Positions 35,840 to 44,890 of a stretch of DNA of 64,000 bases are shown here, in pieces. This DNA is from Salegentibacter mishustinae. GTDB lineage: Bacteria > Bacteroidota > Bacteroidia > Flavobacteriales > Flavobacteriaceae. Location of the stretch: assembly GCF_002900095.1 (NCBI RefSeq), contig NZ_LLKN01000002.1, positions 2,480,001 to 2,544,000 on the forward strand, written 5' to 3'. The position numbers and the translations under genes were made by a program. The stretch's first letter is position 1. The number at the start of each line of letters is the position of its first letter. The notes beneath the pieces are model-generated. The model saw only the letters and a program-made list of their open reading frames with translations, had not been told where the DNA came from and ran no database searches.

Positions 35840-36706
35840 TCAATTTAAGCTCAAATATAATTGAATTCTATCGATTTTATCTGAAGGAAAACTTTCTATT
35901 TTTGATAATTCCTCAAAAGATTCAATTTTTTCGTATAGCTGTCGATAATCTATAATTTCACGAGCTAATTCGTACTTAATATAAGGCACCTCTAACAGTT
36001 CTAAAAGCCTGGCCTGGTTAATATTTATTAAGCCAAAATTTTCCTTCCCGATAACACGAAAATGTCTTTGAAGCTTTTCCCGGGTTTCATAGTTTAAACC
36101 ATAAATATCTTTTAATTGCAATTCACTTCTGAAACCACCAATTTTATTCCGATAATTTAATATTCTATTTGCCAACACCTCACCTATTCCATTTACTTTT
36201 TGTAGGTCTTCCGTTTCAGCTTTATTTAAATCTGAAACAGAAATTGGAGTTGTTGTTTTTACTTTGCTTTTTTTCTTCTCAGCCCCAATCACCCAATCCG
36301 GGAACTTAAAATAAGGAGCAATTGAAGCAAGTAAAGAATCTGAAACACCCGTAACTTTTTGAAAATCTTTTGCAGAATTAATCCAATTATCACTATCTCT
36401 AAACTTATGAAGCCTATCAATTTCTTCTACACTCATTCCTAAAGTATAAGCTTTAAAATCGGTTATATAATTTGGATTAAAAGGATAGATCTTTACAGAG
36501 TCTGCTTCAGCCCTGGCTAGTTTTATAGAATCTATCTGCGCCTGAAAAGACTCTAACTCTTCCGGGTTTAAACTTTCAGCTGAGTCTTCAGTAGAAAAAT
36601 CTAAAAAATAATAGATCGCCTGGAGTACGATTATAATTATCACCAAAAGAAAAATCCCATTTTGTTGGCTCCTGTTGAACACAAAATGGGATTTTATCGA
36701 TTTCAT
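35840..36706 (-). CDS. Membrane-anchored helix-hairpin-helix protein (ComEA-like)
   Basis: 288 residues. A single membrane helix near the N-terminus (IFLLVIIIIVLQAIYYFL) anchors an outside domain holding several helix-hairpin-helix units: NKAETEDLQKVNGIGEVLANRILNYR, then LNYETREKLQRHF and INQARLLELLEVPYIKYELA. These resemble the DNA-binding ComEA domain, repeated three or more times. DNA uptake or DNA-end binding at the membrane is possible but unproven. It lies 12 bases after the AGCS fusion gene's partner in reverse: the downstream neighbour on the plus-strand map is that symporter's stop. Confidence 0.8.
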   Translation of the reverse strand: MKSIKSHFVFNRSQQNGIFLLVIIIIVLQAIYYFLDFSTEDSAESLNPEELESFQAQIDSIKLARAEADSVKIYPFNPNYITDFKAYTLGMSVEEIDRLHKFRDSDNWINSAKDFQKVTGVSDSLLASIAPYFKFPDWVIGAEKKKSKVKTTTPISVSDLNKAETEDLQKVNGIGEVLANRILNYRNKIGGFRSELQLKDIYGLNYETREKLQRHFRVIGKENFGLININQARLLELLEVPYIKYELAREIIDYRQLYEKIESFEELSKIESFPSDKIDRIQLYLSLN

Positions 36707-36718
36707 AATTTCACAAGA

Positions 36719-38797
36719 TTAGCTGGCTTTTGCCTCTCGTTGTTTCTTGAATAATTCTCCTGCTTTTAGCTTTCTGGAATATTCATTAAGATCTCTTCTA
36801 ACTTCACTAGACATAATATAAAGTCCTATTATGTTCGGGAAGGACATTGCCAGGATCATCATATCAGAGAAGTCTAATACGGCTCCTAAACTAATGGAAG
36901 CTCCTACTACAACAAACACAAGGAATAATATTTTATATGCTAATTCTGTTTTTTTACTTTTTCCGAACAGGTAAGTCCAGGAACGCATCCCGTAATAAGA
37001 CCAGGAGATCATTGTTGAAAATGCAAATAAGAAAACCGCCATTGCCAACACATATGGGAACCAGGAAACTACACTCGCAAAAGCATCTGAGGTTAATTGA
37101 ACCCCACCTACTCCTTCAACTTCGTGCATCCCAGTAAAGATCAATACTAAAGCGGTTAAAGTACAAACCACTACGGTATCAATAAAAGGTTCTAATAAAG
37201 CTACAAAACCTTCAGATGGCGGATGATTTGTTTTTGCTGCCGAGTGGGCGATCGCTGCCGATCCCACACCTGCTTCGTTAGAGAAAGCTGCACGTTGAAA
37301 ACCAACAATTAGCACTCCTATAAATCCACCTTTCAATGCTGTGGCGTTAAATGCACCATCGTATATAGCTCCAAATGCCGGAACAACATTTTCTATGTTT
37401 ATAAATATCACCGTTAAAGCACCAAGAACGTAAACTGCAGCCATAAATGGCACCACTTTACCGGTAACTTTAGCGATACTTTGAATACCTCCAATAATAA
37501 CAATACCAACGAGCACTGCTACTCCAACTCCAAACCAGAAACCATTACCGATTAAGAAAGTAAACTGTCCGGAAAGGATTTCAAAAGACTGATTGGCCTG
37601 GAACATATTTCCACCACCAAAAGAGGCACCAATACCTAAAATCGCGAAAAAGGCAGCAAGGAATTTACCTAAACCACGCATATTTCTTTTTTCAAGTCCG
37701 TAGCGCAAATAATTCATTGGTCCTCCAAAGATTCTTCCTTCAGAGTTTATAAAACGATATTTTACACCAAGTGTACATTCTACAAATTTTGATGCCATAC
37801 CAAGTAAACCGGCAATAATCATCCAGAAAGTTGCTCCTGCACCACCAAGGGAAATTGCAACAGCTACACCGGCAATATTACCAAGACCTACGGTAGCAGA
37901 AACTGCGGTAGCCAGCGCCTGAAAGTGGGTAATACTACCTGGCGCGTTAGGCTCGTCATATTTCCCTCTAGCAAGTTCTATAGAATGTTTAAATCCTTTA
38001 AAGTTGATGAAACCCATCTTTACGGTAAAGAATGCTGCTCCAAAGATTAACCAAACTACAATAAAAGGAATATTATGTTTTTGTGGAGTTCCGTTAGGAT
38101 TTGTTAAAATCTGAGGTTCATCATATTGAATTTGAGCCAACATATGGGCATTGGTTTCAATAAGGTCGGCACTATTTTGATAATCCCAAATCGTTTCTCC
38201 TTCTCCTACCAGATAATCTACTGTTCCGGTAGCATTAGCCATAACTTGCAGATCACCACTATTTTGAGAGCCAACGATAGCAATAAGGTCACCTTCTTCT
38301 ACGTGAGCTCCTTCTTCTACTCTCCATTCTTTTAAAGTAAATTTATCTTCTGCATCGGCGCTCCAATCTGGAGTAGGAACTAACCTTTGTTCCGCATACA
38401 CCTTTGGATCGTAGATTCCTACAGCAGTAAATGGATCCCAGAAAAGAATAGCCGTCATTCCCTCTACAATTGGAACAAAAGTACCATTGAAATGTTCAGT
38501 AATGGCTTCAGCTTCTATTTCAAAACTTCTGGTAACAGAGTTGTTTTGGCTGTCGGTTACAGTAACTTCGTAAGGCACACCTTCAGTTAAACCTTCGGCC
38601 CGCGAAGACTCTAGCGAAGTTTCGGGGTCTGACCACTTGTATTGATAGGGAGGTTCACCTCCTGTTACTTCAAGGTCTATAAACCCGTTGTTAATAATAT
38701 TTGAAGGATTGCCAACTTTGGCCTTCACATCCAGTTCTTGTGCATTAATCGCCAAAATTGAAAACAAAAAGAACATTGAAAGTAGATACTTTCTCAT
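36719..38797 (-). CDS. AGCS-family sodium:amino acid symporter with periplasmic SprB-like and barrel-sandwich domains (paralogue 1)
   Basis: 692 residues against about 450 for normal AGCS. A signal peptide (to residue 19) precedes a SprB-like repeat (about 40-95, GGEPPYQYKWS and YEVTVTD). Then comes a short hydrophobic segment with LFWDPF at 118-123, equivalent to the VWGPP pre-TM1 motif of normal members, and a barrel-sandwich hybrid domain (about 152-205, LKEWRVEEGAHVEEGDLI). The symporter core starts near 242 (GNIAGVAVAISLGGAGATFW, RAAFSNEAGVGSAAIAHSA). No lysine sits at the lipoyl tip. Transport of alanine/glycine-like substrates with sodium is inferred. Confidence 0.88.
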   Translation of the reverse strand: MRKYLLSMFFLFSILAINAQELDVKAKVGNPSNIINNGFIDLEVTGGEPPYQYKWSDPETSLESSRAEGLTEGVPYEVTVTDSQNNSVTRSFEIEAEAITEHFNGTFVPIVEGMTAILFWDPFTAVGIYDPKVYAEQRLVPTPDWSADAEDKFTLKEWRVEEGAHVEEGDLIAIVGSQNSGDLQVMANATGTVDYLVGEGETIWDYQNSADLIETNAHMLAQIQYDEPQILTNPNGTPQKHNIPFIVVWLIFGAAFFTVKMGFINFKGFKHSIELARGKYDEPNAPGSITHFQALATAVSATVGLGNIAGVAVAISLGGAGATFWMIIAGLLGMASKFVECTLGVKYRFINSEGRIFGGPMNYLRYGLEKRNMRGLGKFLAAFFAILGIGASFGGGNMFQANQSFEILSGQFTFLIGNGFWFGVGVAVLVGIVIIGGIQSIAKVTGKVVPFMAAVYVLGALTVIFINIENVVPAFGAIYDGAFNATALKGGFIGVLIVGFQRAAFSNEAGVGSAAIAHSAAKTNHPPSEGFVALLEPFIDTVVVCTLTALVLIFTGMHEVEGVGGVQLTSDAFASVVSWFPYVLAMAVFLFAFSTMISWSYYGMRSWTYLFGKSKKTELAYKILFLVFVVVGASISLGAVLDFSDMMILAMSFPNIIGLYIMSSEVRRDLNEYSRKLKAGELFKKQREAKAS

Positions 38798-38967
38798 ACA
38801 GTATATGGGTTGTTTAATTTAGAATTAATATTTCCGCGAAGCAAGATGCTAAAAAATTAGGCTTTTTCAAATTTTTGGGAGTTAAATTGTAAAGATATTG
38901 TTAAATAATATTTGAGGAAATTCGCCCTATCTCTGTTTTAATTATAAAAAATGCAGTCAAATCTAGC

Positions 38968-39198
38968 TTATAAATCAAAAACTGAAGTTCTTTTAGTATA
39001 CACTAAGTCCTTAAGCTTTAACCAAAAGGCCAAAACTAAATAAACCACAAACCAGGAACCCAGCGTAAAAAATGAAGCATAAATAAAAAACAAACGTACG
39101 CTTTTAGCGCGCATCCCTAATTTATCGGCTACACGCGAAGACACATAAAAGCCGCGTCTTTCAAAATAATATCTAATATTATGCACCATTTTTGTCAT
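38968..39198 (-). CDS. PspC-domain membrane protein
   Basis: 76 residues from the ATG at 39198 (a GTG one codon earlier is possible). The sequence YYFERRGFYVSSRVADKLGMRAKSVRLFFIYASF matches PspC: a folded N-terminal helix with the Leu-Gly-x-Arg turn and a membrane helix (FFTLGSWFVVYLVLAFWL). PspC proteins sense or respond to membrane stress; this short stand-alone type is common in flavobacteria. It lies 18 bases after the DUF2851 gene. Confidence 0.8.
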   Translation of the reverse strand: MTKMVHNIRYYFERRGFYVSSRVADKLGMRAKSVRLFFIYASFFTLGSWFVVYLVLAFWLKLKDLVYTKRTSVFDL

Positions 39199-39216
39199 CA
39201 CTACAAATATAACATT

Positions 39217-40497
39217 TTAAGCTTTTCCTTGCAGCAATTTTACACCAATAGCACAATCCAGGCATTTATTAGCTTCACAATATATCTTTTTTAATTGCAC
39301 CATTGCCTGGGATTGCAGGGAAGTCTCCACACAGCCTTCTCGAAGCTTTTTAAAATTTTGAACGATCTTATTATTCTCAGCAGGAATTTGTTCTATTAAA
39401 GAAAGCAACTCCTCCACTTCATCATTTCCAATTGCTCGGGAATAACAAAAACGCAGCGGAATAATAGTATTGATAAGCACCAGGTCTTTAAAAGCATCAC
39501 TTAAAACCTTCTTTCTCTCTTTGTGTTTCTTCGGAAAGGTATAATGTGAATTCCAGAATGATGAAGTTCCTATATCCAAAATAGAATAAATCGCTTTTAA
39601 AGATTTTGAAGCCACTAATTCCGAAAATAAATTTTTATGCTTAAAATAAAGAGAAGCTAACTGAGACAACCTGATGTTGGGAAAATTATCTGGGCGAAGT
39701 CTAAAATATTTAGGCCGAATTACTCCGGAATTAGTTAGTTTATATTTGTGACTTAAATAAGCATACTCCTTTTTAAGCTGATTAAAATAAGGGATATTGA
39801 ACTGCCTGTCCAGCAAACCACACTGCCCAAAAAGCAAAGCTTCTATTTGAAGACTATGCTGAGCAGCTTTTTGTACAACCGAGAAATCTAAACTTTGAGC
39901 CATACTTAGAAATGCATCTCCATTAAGGTTGAGCCCAAAGTTTTTAGCTAACATCTGGAATAAAACCGCCTCCCAATTATTTTCAGATTTTAGCAGTAAA
40001 TCCTGAATAAGAATAGATTTCTCTTCCAAACGTTCCAGGTAAAGGCGTTCCTGCCAGTGCCGTAGGGTGAAATAGTCTATATATTTAAAACTTTTCTCAC
40101 AATTAATCCAGCTTTGTGAAAAAGCAAAAAGCTTTTGATAGCCAGTAATCAAGTCTCTATCTACAAGGTTTTTTAAACTTAAAGAAGGAATCGAAGTTTT
40201 ATTATGCCGCCTTACTTCTACATCATCTTCCCAAACTACATGTAGAATTACATTATCGTAATTCTTATCTTTTTCGTGCTGATGAAAATACCAATCTGAA
40301 GCTTTGGTGTGTAACTCCACATTTCCCGCCCACACCTGCTCTCCTATTTTTAATCGGGCATTAAAAAAATCGGGGCCAGAATTAAAATTATGAGTACCGC
40401 TGTCTATAAGAAGTACTTTTTCTCCCTGCGTTGTTTCAGCATTGGTGAAATCGAATTTCTTGTATTTCCAGAGATAATGTAAAAAGTCTTCCCGCAT
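39217..40497 (-). CDS. DUF2851 protein
   Basis: 426 residues, soluble. The opening MREDFLHYLWKYKKFD and GTHNFNSGPDFFNARLKIG, then WAGNVELHTKASDWYFHQH and NVILHVVWEDD are the hallmarks of DUF2851, a Bacteroidota family. The Glu/His/Asp cluster (NVELH and NVILHVV) suggests a nuclease-like core, but no activity is known to me. Cysteines gather near the C-terminus (CEANKCLDCAIG). It is followed by the PspC gene. Confidence 0.85.
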   Translation of the reverse strand: MREDFLHYLWKYKKFDFTNAETTQGEKVLLIDSGTHNFNSGPDFFNARLKIGEQVWAGNVELHTKASDWYFHQHEKDKNYDNVILHVVWEDDVEVRRHNKTSIPSLSLKNLVDRDLITGYQKLFAFSQSWINCEKSFKYIDYFTLRHWQERLYLERLEEKSILIQDLLLKSENNWEAVLFQMLAKNFGLNLNGDAFLSMAQSLDFSVVQKAAQHSLQIEALLFGQCGLLDRQFNIPYFNQLKKEYAYLSHKYKLTNSGVIRPKYFRLRPDNFPNIRLSQLASLYFKHKNLFSELVASKSLKAIYSILDIGTSSFWNSHYTFPKKHKERKKVLSDAFKDLVLINTIIPLRFCYSRAIGNDEVEELLSLIEQIPAENNKIVQNFKKLREGCVETSLQSQAMVQLKKIYCEANKCLDCAIGVKLLQGKA

Positions 40498-40540
40498 CTT
40501 TCAAAATTAAAAAAATGCGATTCAAAATGGAGCTTTTAGG

Positions 40541-41251
40541 TTACTGCGGTAGCATTTGGGGGATTTCATCTATAATTTCATCTACCCAATAACGGTACAT
40601 CAGGCCGCTAGGATGCAACCCATCTTCAGCAATAAGATCGGCATCGCGTTCGGCTTCACGAGAAATTGGAGTAATGTTATAAAAATCGACATTAAATTCT
40701 GCAGCCACTTTCTTAAAAACAGAATTAAATTCATCGATTTCAGCTCCAATAGTTTCGGCATTTTCCTGTCCAAAAGGCGTCACCCCATAGTCTGGAATAC
40801 TTAAAGCAAAAACCCCTTTTTCTCTTCTTTTAGAATGATTAAGCGCCAATTTAAAGATCTCACGCAATTCCTCTTCGTAATCTTCAATGCTCTTTCCCTG
40901 GTATTGATTATTCACACCAATTAAAATAGAAACCAAGTCAAACTTCCTGGTATAATTAAGTTCAGATCGCATGGCGTTTAAAAGATTTCCGGTAGTCCAG
41001 CCCGTTTTAGCTATAATCTTAGGCGGTGCAACTTTATAGCCATTTTCATTTAGACGTGCTACCAGCTGTACCGGCCAGCGTTTGCTTTCAGGAACACTTT
41101 CTCCAATAGTATAAGAATCTCCCAGCGCGAGATAACTGTAATTCATACCTGAAGGATTATCTGTACCAGATTCTGTGTTGGTATTTACTGAATTTGACGA
41201 ACTACAACCAATTAATAAAGCTGCGAAAAGTAGCAAGTATAAATTTTTCAT
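40541..41251 (-). CDS. SGNH/GDSL-type esterase lipoprotein
   Basis: 236 residues from the ATG at 41251; this start gives a lipoprotein signal peptide ending LLIGC (Cys16). The block I motif LALGDSYTIGE carries the nucleophilic Ser, GVNNQYQ is block III (Gly-x-Asn), and DGLHPSG holds the Asp and His of block V. It is a lipase/esterase/acyltransferase-type enzyme facing the periplasm or surface. It diverges from the secreted protein gene at 41321 across 69 bases. Confidence 0.87.
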   Translation of the reverse strand: MKNLYLLLFAALLIGCSSSNSVNTNTESGTDNPSGMNYSYLALGDSYTIGESVPESKRWPVQLVARLNENGYKVAPPKIIAKTGWTTGNLLNAMRSELNYTRKFDLVSILIGVNNQYQGKSIEDYEEELREIFKLALNHSKRREKGVFALSIPDYGVTPFGQENAETIGAEIDEFNSVFKKVAAEFNVDFYNITPISREAERDADLIAEDGLHPSGLMYRYWVDEIIDEIPQMLPQ

Positions 41252-41320
41252 AGGAAATATTTCTAAGGCAATAATTAATGTATTTTGCAGCAATTTATGA
41301 CTTTTACATCATTTTTAAAT

Positions 41321-41875
41321 ATGAAATTCTATTACTTTTTATTCTTTTTCAGTACGGTTTTAATGGCCCAAAATAGTCCGGTGGAAGAATTTTGGCACAA
41401 TTTGCAAGACCATTGCGGTAAATCTTATGAAGGCACTATAAGCCAGGGAATGGGCAACGATAATTTTGATGGGAAGACATTAATTATGCACGTAAGATCA
41501 TGTAAAGAAAATGAAATTAGAATTCCATTTTTCGTAGGAGAAAATAGATCCCGAACCTGGATTTTAAGACTTCAGGATGGCAAAATTCAGCTTAAACATG
41601 ATCACCGCAAACCCGATGGCAGCGAAGATAAAATAACTCAGTATGGCGGCACGGCTTCTAATACCGGGTTAGCAAACATCCAGGTATTTCCTGCTGATGA
41701 AGAAACGGCCGAATTAATTCCCGCTGCAGCAACTAATGTTTGGTGGATTACGTTAGATAAAGAAATTTTCAGATATAATCTAAAGAGAATAGGTTCTAAA
41801 AGTAATTTAACGGCAGAATTTAATCTCTCCAAACCTTTAAATACTCCAGAGGCACCGTGGGGATGGGAAGAGTAA
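41321..41875 (+). CDS. Secreted protein of unknown function
   Basis: 184 residues from the ATG at 41321, which gives a clean signal peptide (KFYYFLFFFSTVLMAQ). The mature part contains EEFWHNLQDHCGKSYEGTI, MHVRSCKENEIRIPF with two cysteines that could pair, HDHRKPDGSEDKITQYGG, and an aromatic end PEAPWGW. It looks like a small periplasmic beta-barrel or lipocalin-like fold; I cannot name a family with certainty. Confidence 0.75.
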   Translation: MKFYYFLFFFSTVLMAQNSPVEEFWHNLQDHCGKSYEGTISQGMGNDNFDGKTLIMHVRSCKENEIRIPFFVGENRSRTWILRLQDGKIQLKHDHRKPDGSEDKITQYGGTASNTGLANIQVFPADEETAELIPAAATNVWWITLDKEIFRYNLKRIGSKSNLTAEFNLSKPLNTPEAPWGWEE

Positions 41876-41989
41876 TAGAACTTAAAATATTTTAATAAGC
41901 TCCGTTTAAATTCAGGTTAAATTTTACAGTAAAACTCAATTTTAATGATTTGTTTACCTTATTTTTAAAAGAAAACCGGCAGGTAAACT

Positions 41990-42184
41990 ATGAAACCTAA
42001 TCAAAAGAAGGAGGTTGAAACCAGGGAAACTTCCAAAAAGGCACAGTCTAATTCTGAAGCGGACCAGGAGAAACCTAAAAATGCCTTTATTCGATTCTTT
42101 TCAAAAATGGGATATTCAATTTGGATAGCGGTAATGGTAGTAGGCGGTATAATTGCCTTCCTGATTTCCTTATTGGTACTATGA
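41990..42184 (+). CDS. Small single-helix membrane protein
   Basis: 64 residues: a highly charged cytoplasmic N-terminus (KPNQKKEVETRETSKKAQ) and one C-terminal membrane helix (IWIAVMVVGGIIAFLISLLVL). No family recognised. Its stop overlaps the next start in an ATGA junction, so it is translationally coupled to the following membrane protein. Confidence 0.65.
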   Translation: MKPNQKKEVETRETSKKAQSNSEADQEKPKNAFIRFFSKMGYSIWIAVMVVGGIIAFLISLLVL

Positions 42185-42528
42185 AAAGCTTAAAATGGTC
42201 CTTTTTTATATTTTGTATTCTTTTTACTCTTCTGCAAACTCTTTATTTTTTTGAAATCCCACTCCCCGATTTCATCAATTTCTACCTGGCAAATTTTCTT
42301 TGTATACCTATGGTATTAAGCATTTGTCTCTACGCGATACAGTTCTTTAAAAAAGACAAAACTTTACGTTTAAACCTTTTTACCGTGCTTTCAGTATTTG
42401 CGATGTATGCCATTTATTTTGAATTAATTCTGCCACCACTGCACTGGAGATACACGGCCGATATTATTGATGTGTTTCTATATTTAATTGGAAGTTTTCT
42501 CTTCTATTTTCTTCAGAAATTACCATAA
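42181..42528 (+). CDS. Small multi-pass membrane protein
   Basis: 115 residues with three or four hydrophobic helices. The motifs PDFINFYLANFLCIPMVLS and HWRYTADIIDVFLYLIG resemble short flavobacterial membrane proteins that databases label magnesium citrate secondary transporter; that label is poorly founded and I use it only as a pointer. The ATG at 42181 is preferred over an upstream in-frame start because of the four-base overlap with the preceding gene. Confidence 0.7.
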   Translation: MKSLKWSFFIFCILFTLLQTLYFFEIPLPDFINFYLANFLCIPMVLSICLYAIQFFKKDKTLRLNLFTVLSVFAMYAIYFELILPPLHWRYTADIIDVFLYLIGSFLFYFLQKLP

Positions 42529-42622
42529 GTAAACTACCTCGAAGCGAGCTCACGAAGTATTTAAAAAAGAATATTCAGGCAAACATCGTAGGATTAAAAT
42601 CTCTAATATGAGCTTAGCTTCC

Positions 42623-44719
42623 TTAAGCTGCCTTTCTGAATTTTTTACTAATATAAACTTCCCCGGCCTTAAGTCTATCCAGGTAAATTTTCATATCGTT
42701 TCTTACTTCAGAAGACATGATATACAAACCTATAATATTAGGAAAGGACATAGCTAAAATCATCATATCTGAAAAGCTCAAAACTGCCCCCAAACTTGTT
42801 GTTGCTCCAAGAACTACGAACAATAAGAACATCACTTTATAAACCATTTCTGATTTTAAACTCTTCCCAAATAAATAGGTCCAGGATCTCATTCCATAAT
42901 AAGACCAGGAAACCATAGTAGAAAAGGCGAATAAAAATACGGCGAAAGCGAGAACTGCCGGGAACCAGGAAATTACACTACCAAATGCATCTGAGGTAAG
43001 CTCTACCCCTCCAAGTCCGTTTACTTCGTGCATACCTGTAAAAATAAGAACCAAAGCAGTCATGGTACACACTACCATGGTATCAATAAAAGGTTCTACT
43101 AAAGATGTAAAACCATCGGCTATAGGATTATTAGTTTTAGAAGCACTGTGGGCAATAGCAGCAGAACCCACCCCGGCCTCACTGGAGAAAGCGGCACGTT
43201 GTAGTCCAATAATTAACACCCCAATAAATCCTCCTTTTAGAGCATCGGCAGAGAGTGCACCATTAAAAATTGCAGAAAATGCTCCACCTATATTCTCTAT
43301 ATGAGTACCAATTACAATAGCACACCCCACAATATAAACCATTGCCATAAAAGGAACTACTTTGCCTGTAACCTTAGCAATACTATTAATACCCCCAATA
43401 ATTACTACTCCCACAAGGATAGCAAAACCAACTCCGAACCAAAATCCGTAACCTTCTAGAAAAGGTAGTTGTTCAGAAACAATCTTAAAGGCCTGATTGG
43501 ATTGCAGCATATTACCACCACCAAAAGAAGCTCCTACTCCCAACACTGCGAAAAAAGAAGCCAGGAATTTCCCCAGCCCTCTCATATTTCTTTTTTCCAG
43601 GCCATAGCGCAAATAATTCATTGGGCCACCAAAAATTCTTCCCTCGTCATTTATAAAGCGGTATTTTACTCCAAGTGTACATTCCACAAACTTCAGGGAC
43701 ATAGCGAAGAAACCTGCTAAAAACATCCAAAAAGTTGCACCGGCTCCTCCAAGGGAAATAGCCACCGCAACACCGGCAATATTACCCAAACCTACTGTTG
43801 CAGAAACCGCCGTGGCCATAGCCTGGAAATGCGTAATGGTTCCCGGCGCATTTGGATCGTCATATTTTCCTCTGGCAAGATCTATTGAATGTTTGAATCC
43901 GCGAATATTTATAAAACCAAGTCTGAAGGTAAAAAAGATACTCCCAATAATTAGCCACATTACAATAAAAGGGATCGCATTCTTTTTTACATCTCCGTTA
44001 GGGTGTAATAATGGTTGTGGCTCATCATAAATTACTTCAGCAAAAACATGAGCATCCTGCTCTACCACATCACTGGTACTATTGGGATCAAAAATTACAT
44101 GGCCTTCCTTTATGAGGTAATTCAATTTTCCTTTTACCGGAGAGTAAACATCAATCTCTTCTCCTGTATTGGTTTCCAGGATAGCAATCTTGTCGCCTTC
44201 ATCAACCTCTGCCTTTTTATCGACTAGCCATTCTTTTAAAGTATAGGAATTATCACTGGTTGCATCCCATTCAGGGATAGGAATTTGTTTACTGGGTGTA
44301 TATACTACAGGATCAAATAATCCCACTGAAGCAAAGGGGTCCCAAAATAAAATTCCGCCTAGAAAATCTACGGCAGGCTGGACATTACTATTAAAAATTT
44401 CGGTAATAGATTCTGCTGGAATCGTAAAGGACTTAGAGATGGAATTATTATTAGCATCGGTAACTTTAACAGAGTGCTCCATTCCCTCTATCAACCCGGT
44501 AGACTTCCGGGCATCTAAAGCAGTAGATTGATTACTCCATTTGTATTGATAAGGCTTTTTACCTCCCTGCACTTTTACTTCGGCAACACCATCGTTAATT
44601 TCACGAGAAGGATTTGTAAGATCTACTTCTATTTGAAATTCTGTATTTTCATCTACCTGTGCATTTGTAATGGCTGTTAGCATTAGAAATATACTCGTAA
44701 AAAGCCATAAATTCCTCAT
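42623..44719 (-). CDS. AGCS-family symporter with periplasmic SprB-like and barrel-sandwich domains (paralogue 2)
   Basis: 698 residues from the ATG at 44719; an earlier TTG would add two residues. The layout equals paralogue 1: signal peptide ending AITNAQ, a SprB-like repeat (GGKKPYQYKWS, SVKVTD), pre-TM1 motif LFWDPF (124-129), a barrel-sandwich domain (about 159-209, LKEWLVDKKAEVDEGDKIAIL then VYSPVKGKLNYLIKEGHV), and the AGCS core from about 248. ETNTGEEIDVYSP resembles a lipoyl-domain tip in which the modifiable lysine is replaced. The transporter core is far more conserved with paralogue 1 than the extension. Confidence 0.88.
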   Translation of the reverse strand: MRNLWLFTSIFLMLTAITNAQVDENTEFQIEVDLTNPSREINDGVAEVKVQGGKKPYQYKWSNQSTALDARKSTGLIEGMEHSVKVTDANNNSISKSFTIPAESITEIFNSNVQPAVDFLGGILFWDPFASVGLFDPVVYTPSKQIPIPEWDATSDNSYTLKEWLVDKKAEVDEGDKIAILETNTGEEIDVYSPVKGKLNYLIKEGHVIFDPNSTSDVVEQDAHVFAEVIYDEPQPLLHPNGDVKKNAIPFIVMWLIIGSIFFTFRLGFINIRGFKHSIDLARGKYDDPNAPGTITHFQAMATAVSATVGLGNIAGVAVAISLGGAGATFWMFLAGFFAMSLKFVECTLGVKYRFINDEGRIFGGPMNYLRYGLEKRNMRGLGKFLASFFAVLGVGASFGGGNMLQSNQAFKIVSEQLPFLEGYGFWFGVGFAILVGVVIIGGINSIAKVTGKVVPFMAMVYIVGCAIVIGTHIENIGGAFSAIFNGALSADALKGGFIGVLIIGLQRAAFSSEAGVGSAAIAHSASKTNNPIADGFTSLVEPFIDTMVVCTMTALVLIFTGMHEVNGLGGVELTSDAFGSVISWFPAVLAFAVFLFAFSTMVSWSYYGMRSWTYLFGKSLKSEMVYKVMFLLFVVLGATTSLGAVLSFSDMMILAMSFPNIIGLYIMSSEVRNDMKIYLDRLKAGEVYISKKFRKAA

Positions 44720-44890
44720 AAACAAAATCTATTTTATTATTACCTAATTTAAAAAAATACTCTTTTAGATGGCGGTTAATAGTTTACTAAATTTTCAACC
44801 AATCAATTTTTTTAGTAAAGTCTACTTTTCTGGAACCAAAATCATCTTCTGAAAAAGAACGTACTAACTCGCTTTAAGCCGACAGTGGTA

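Noticed and set aside
42529-42622. Short palindrome-like motif CTCGAAGCGAG in the gap before the second AGCS fusion gene
   Set aside because: Only one copy was noticed and the stem is four base pairs; not enough to call a repeat or operator.
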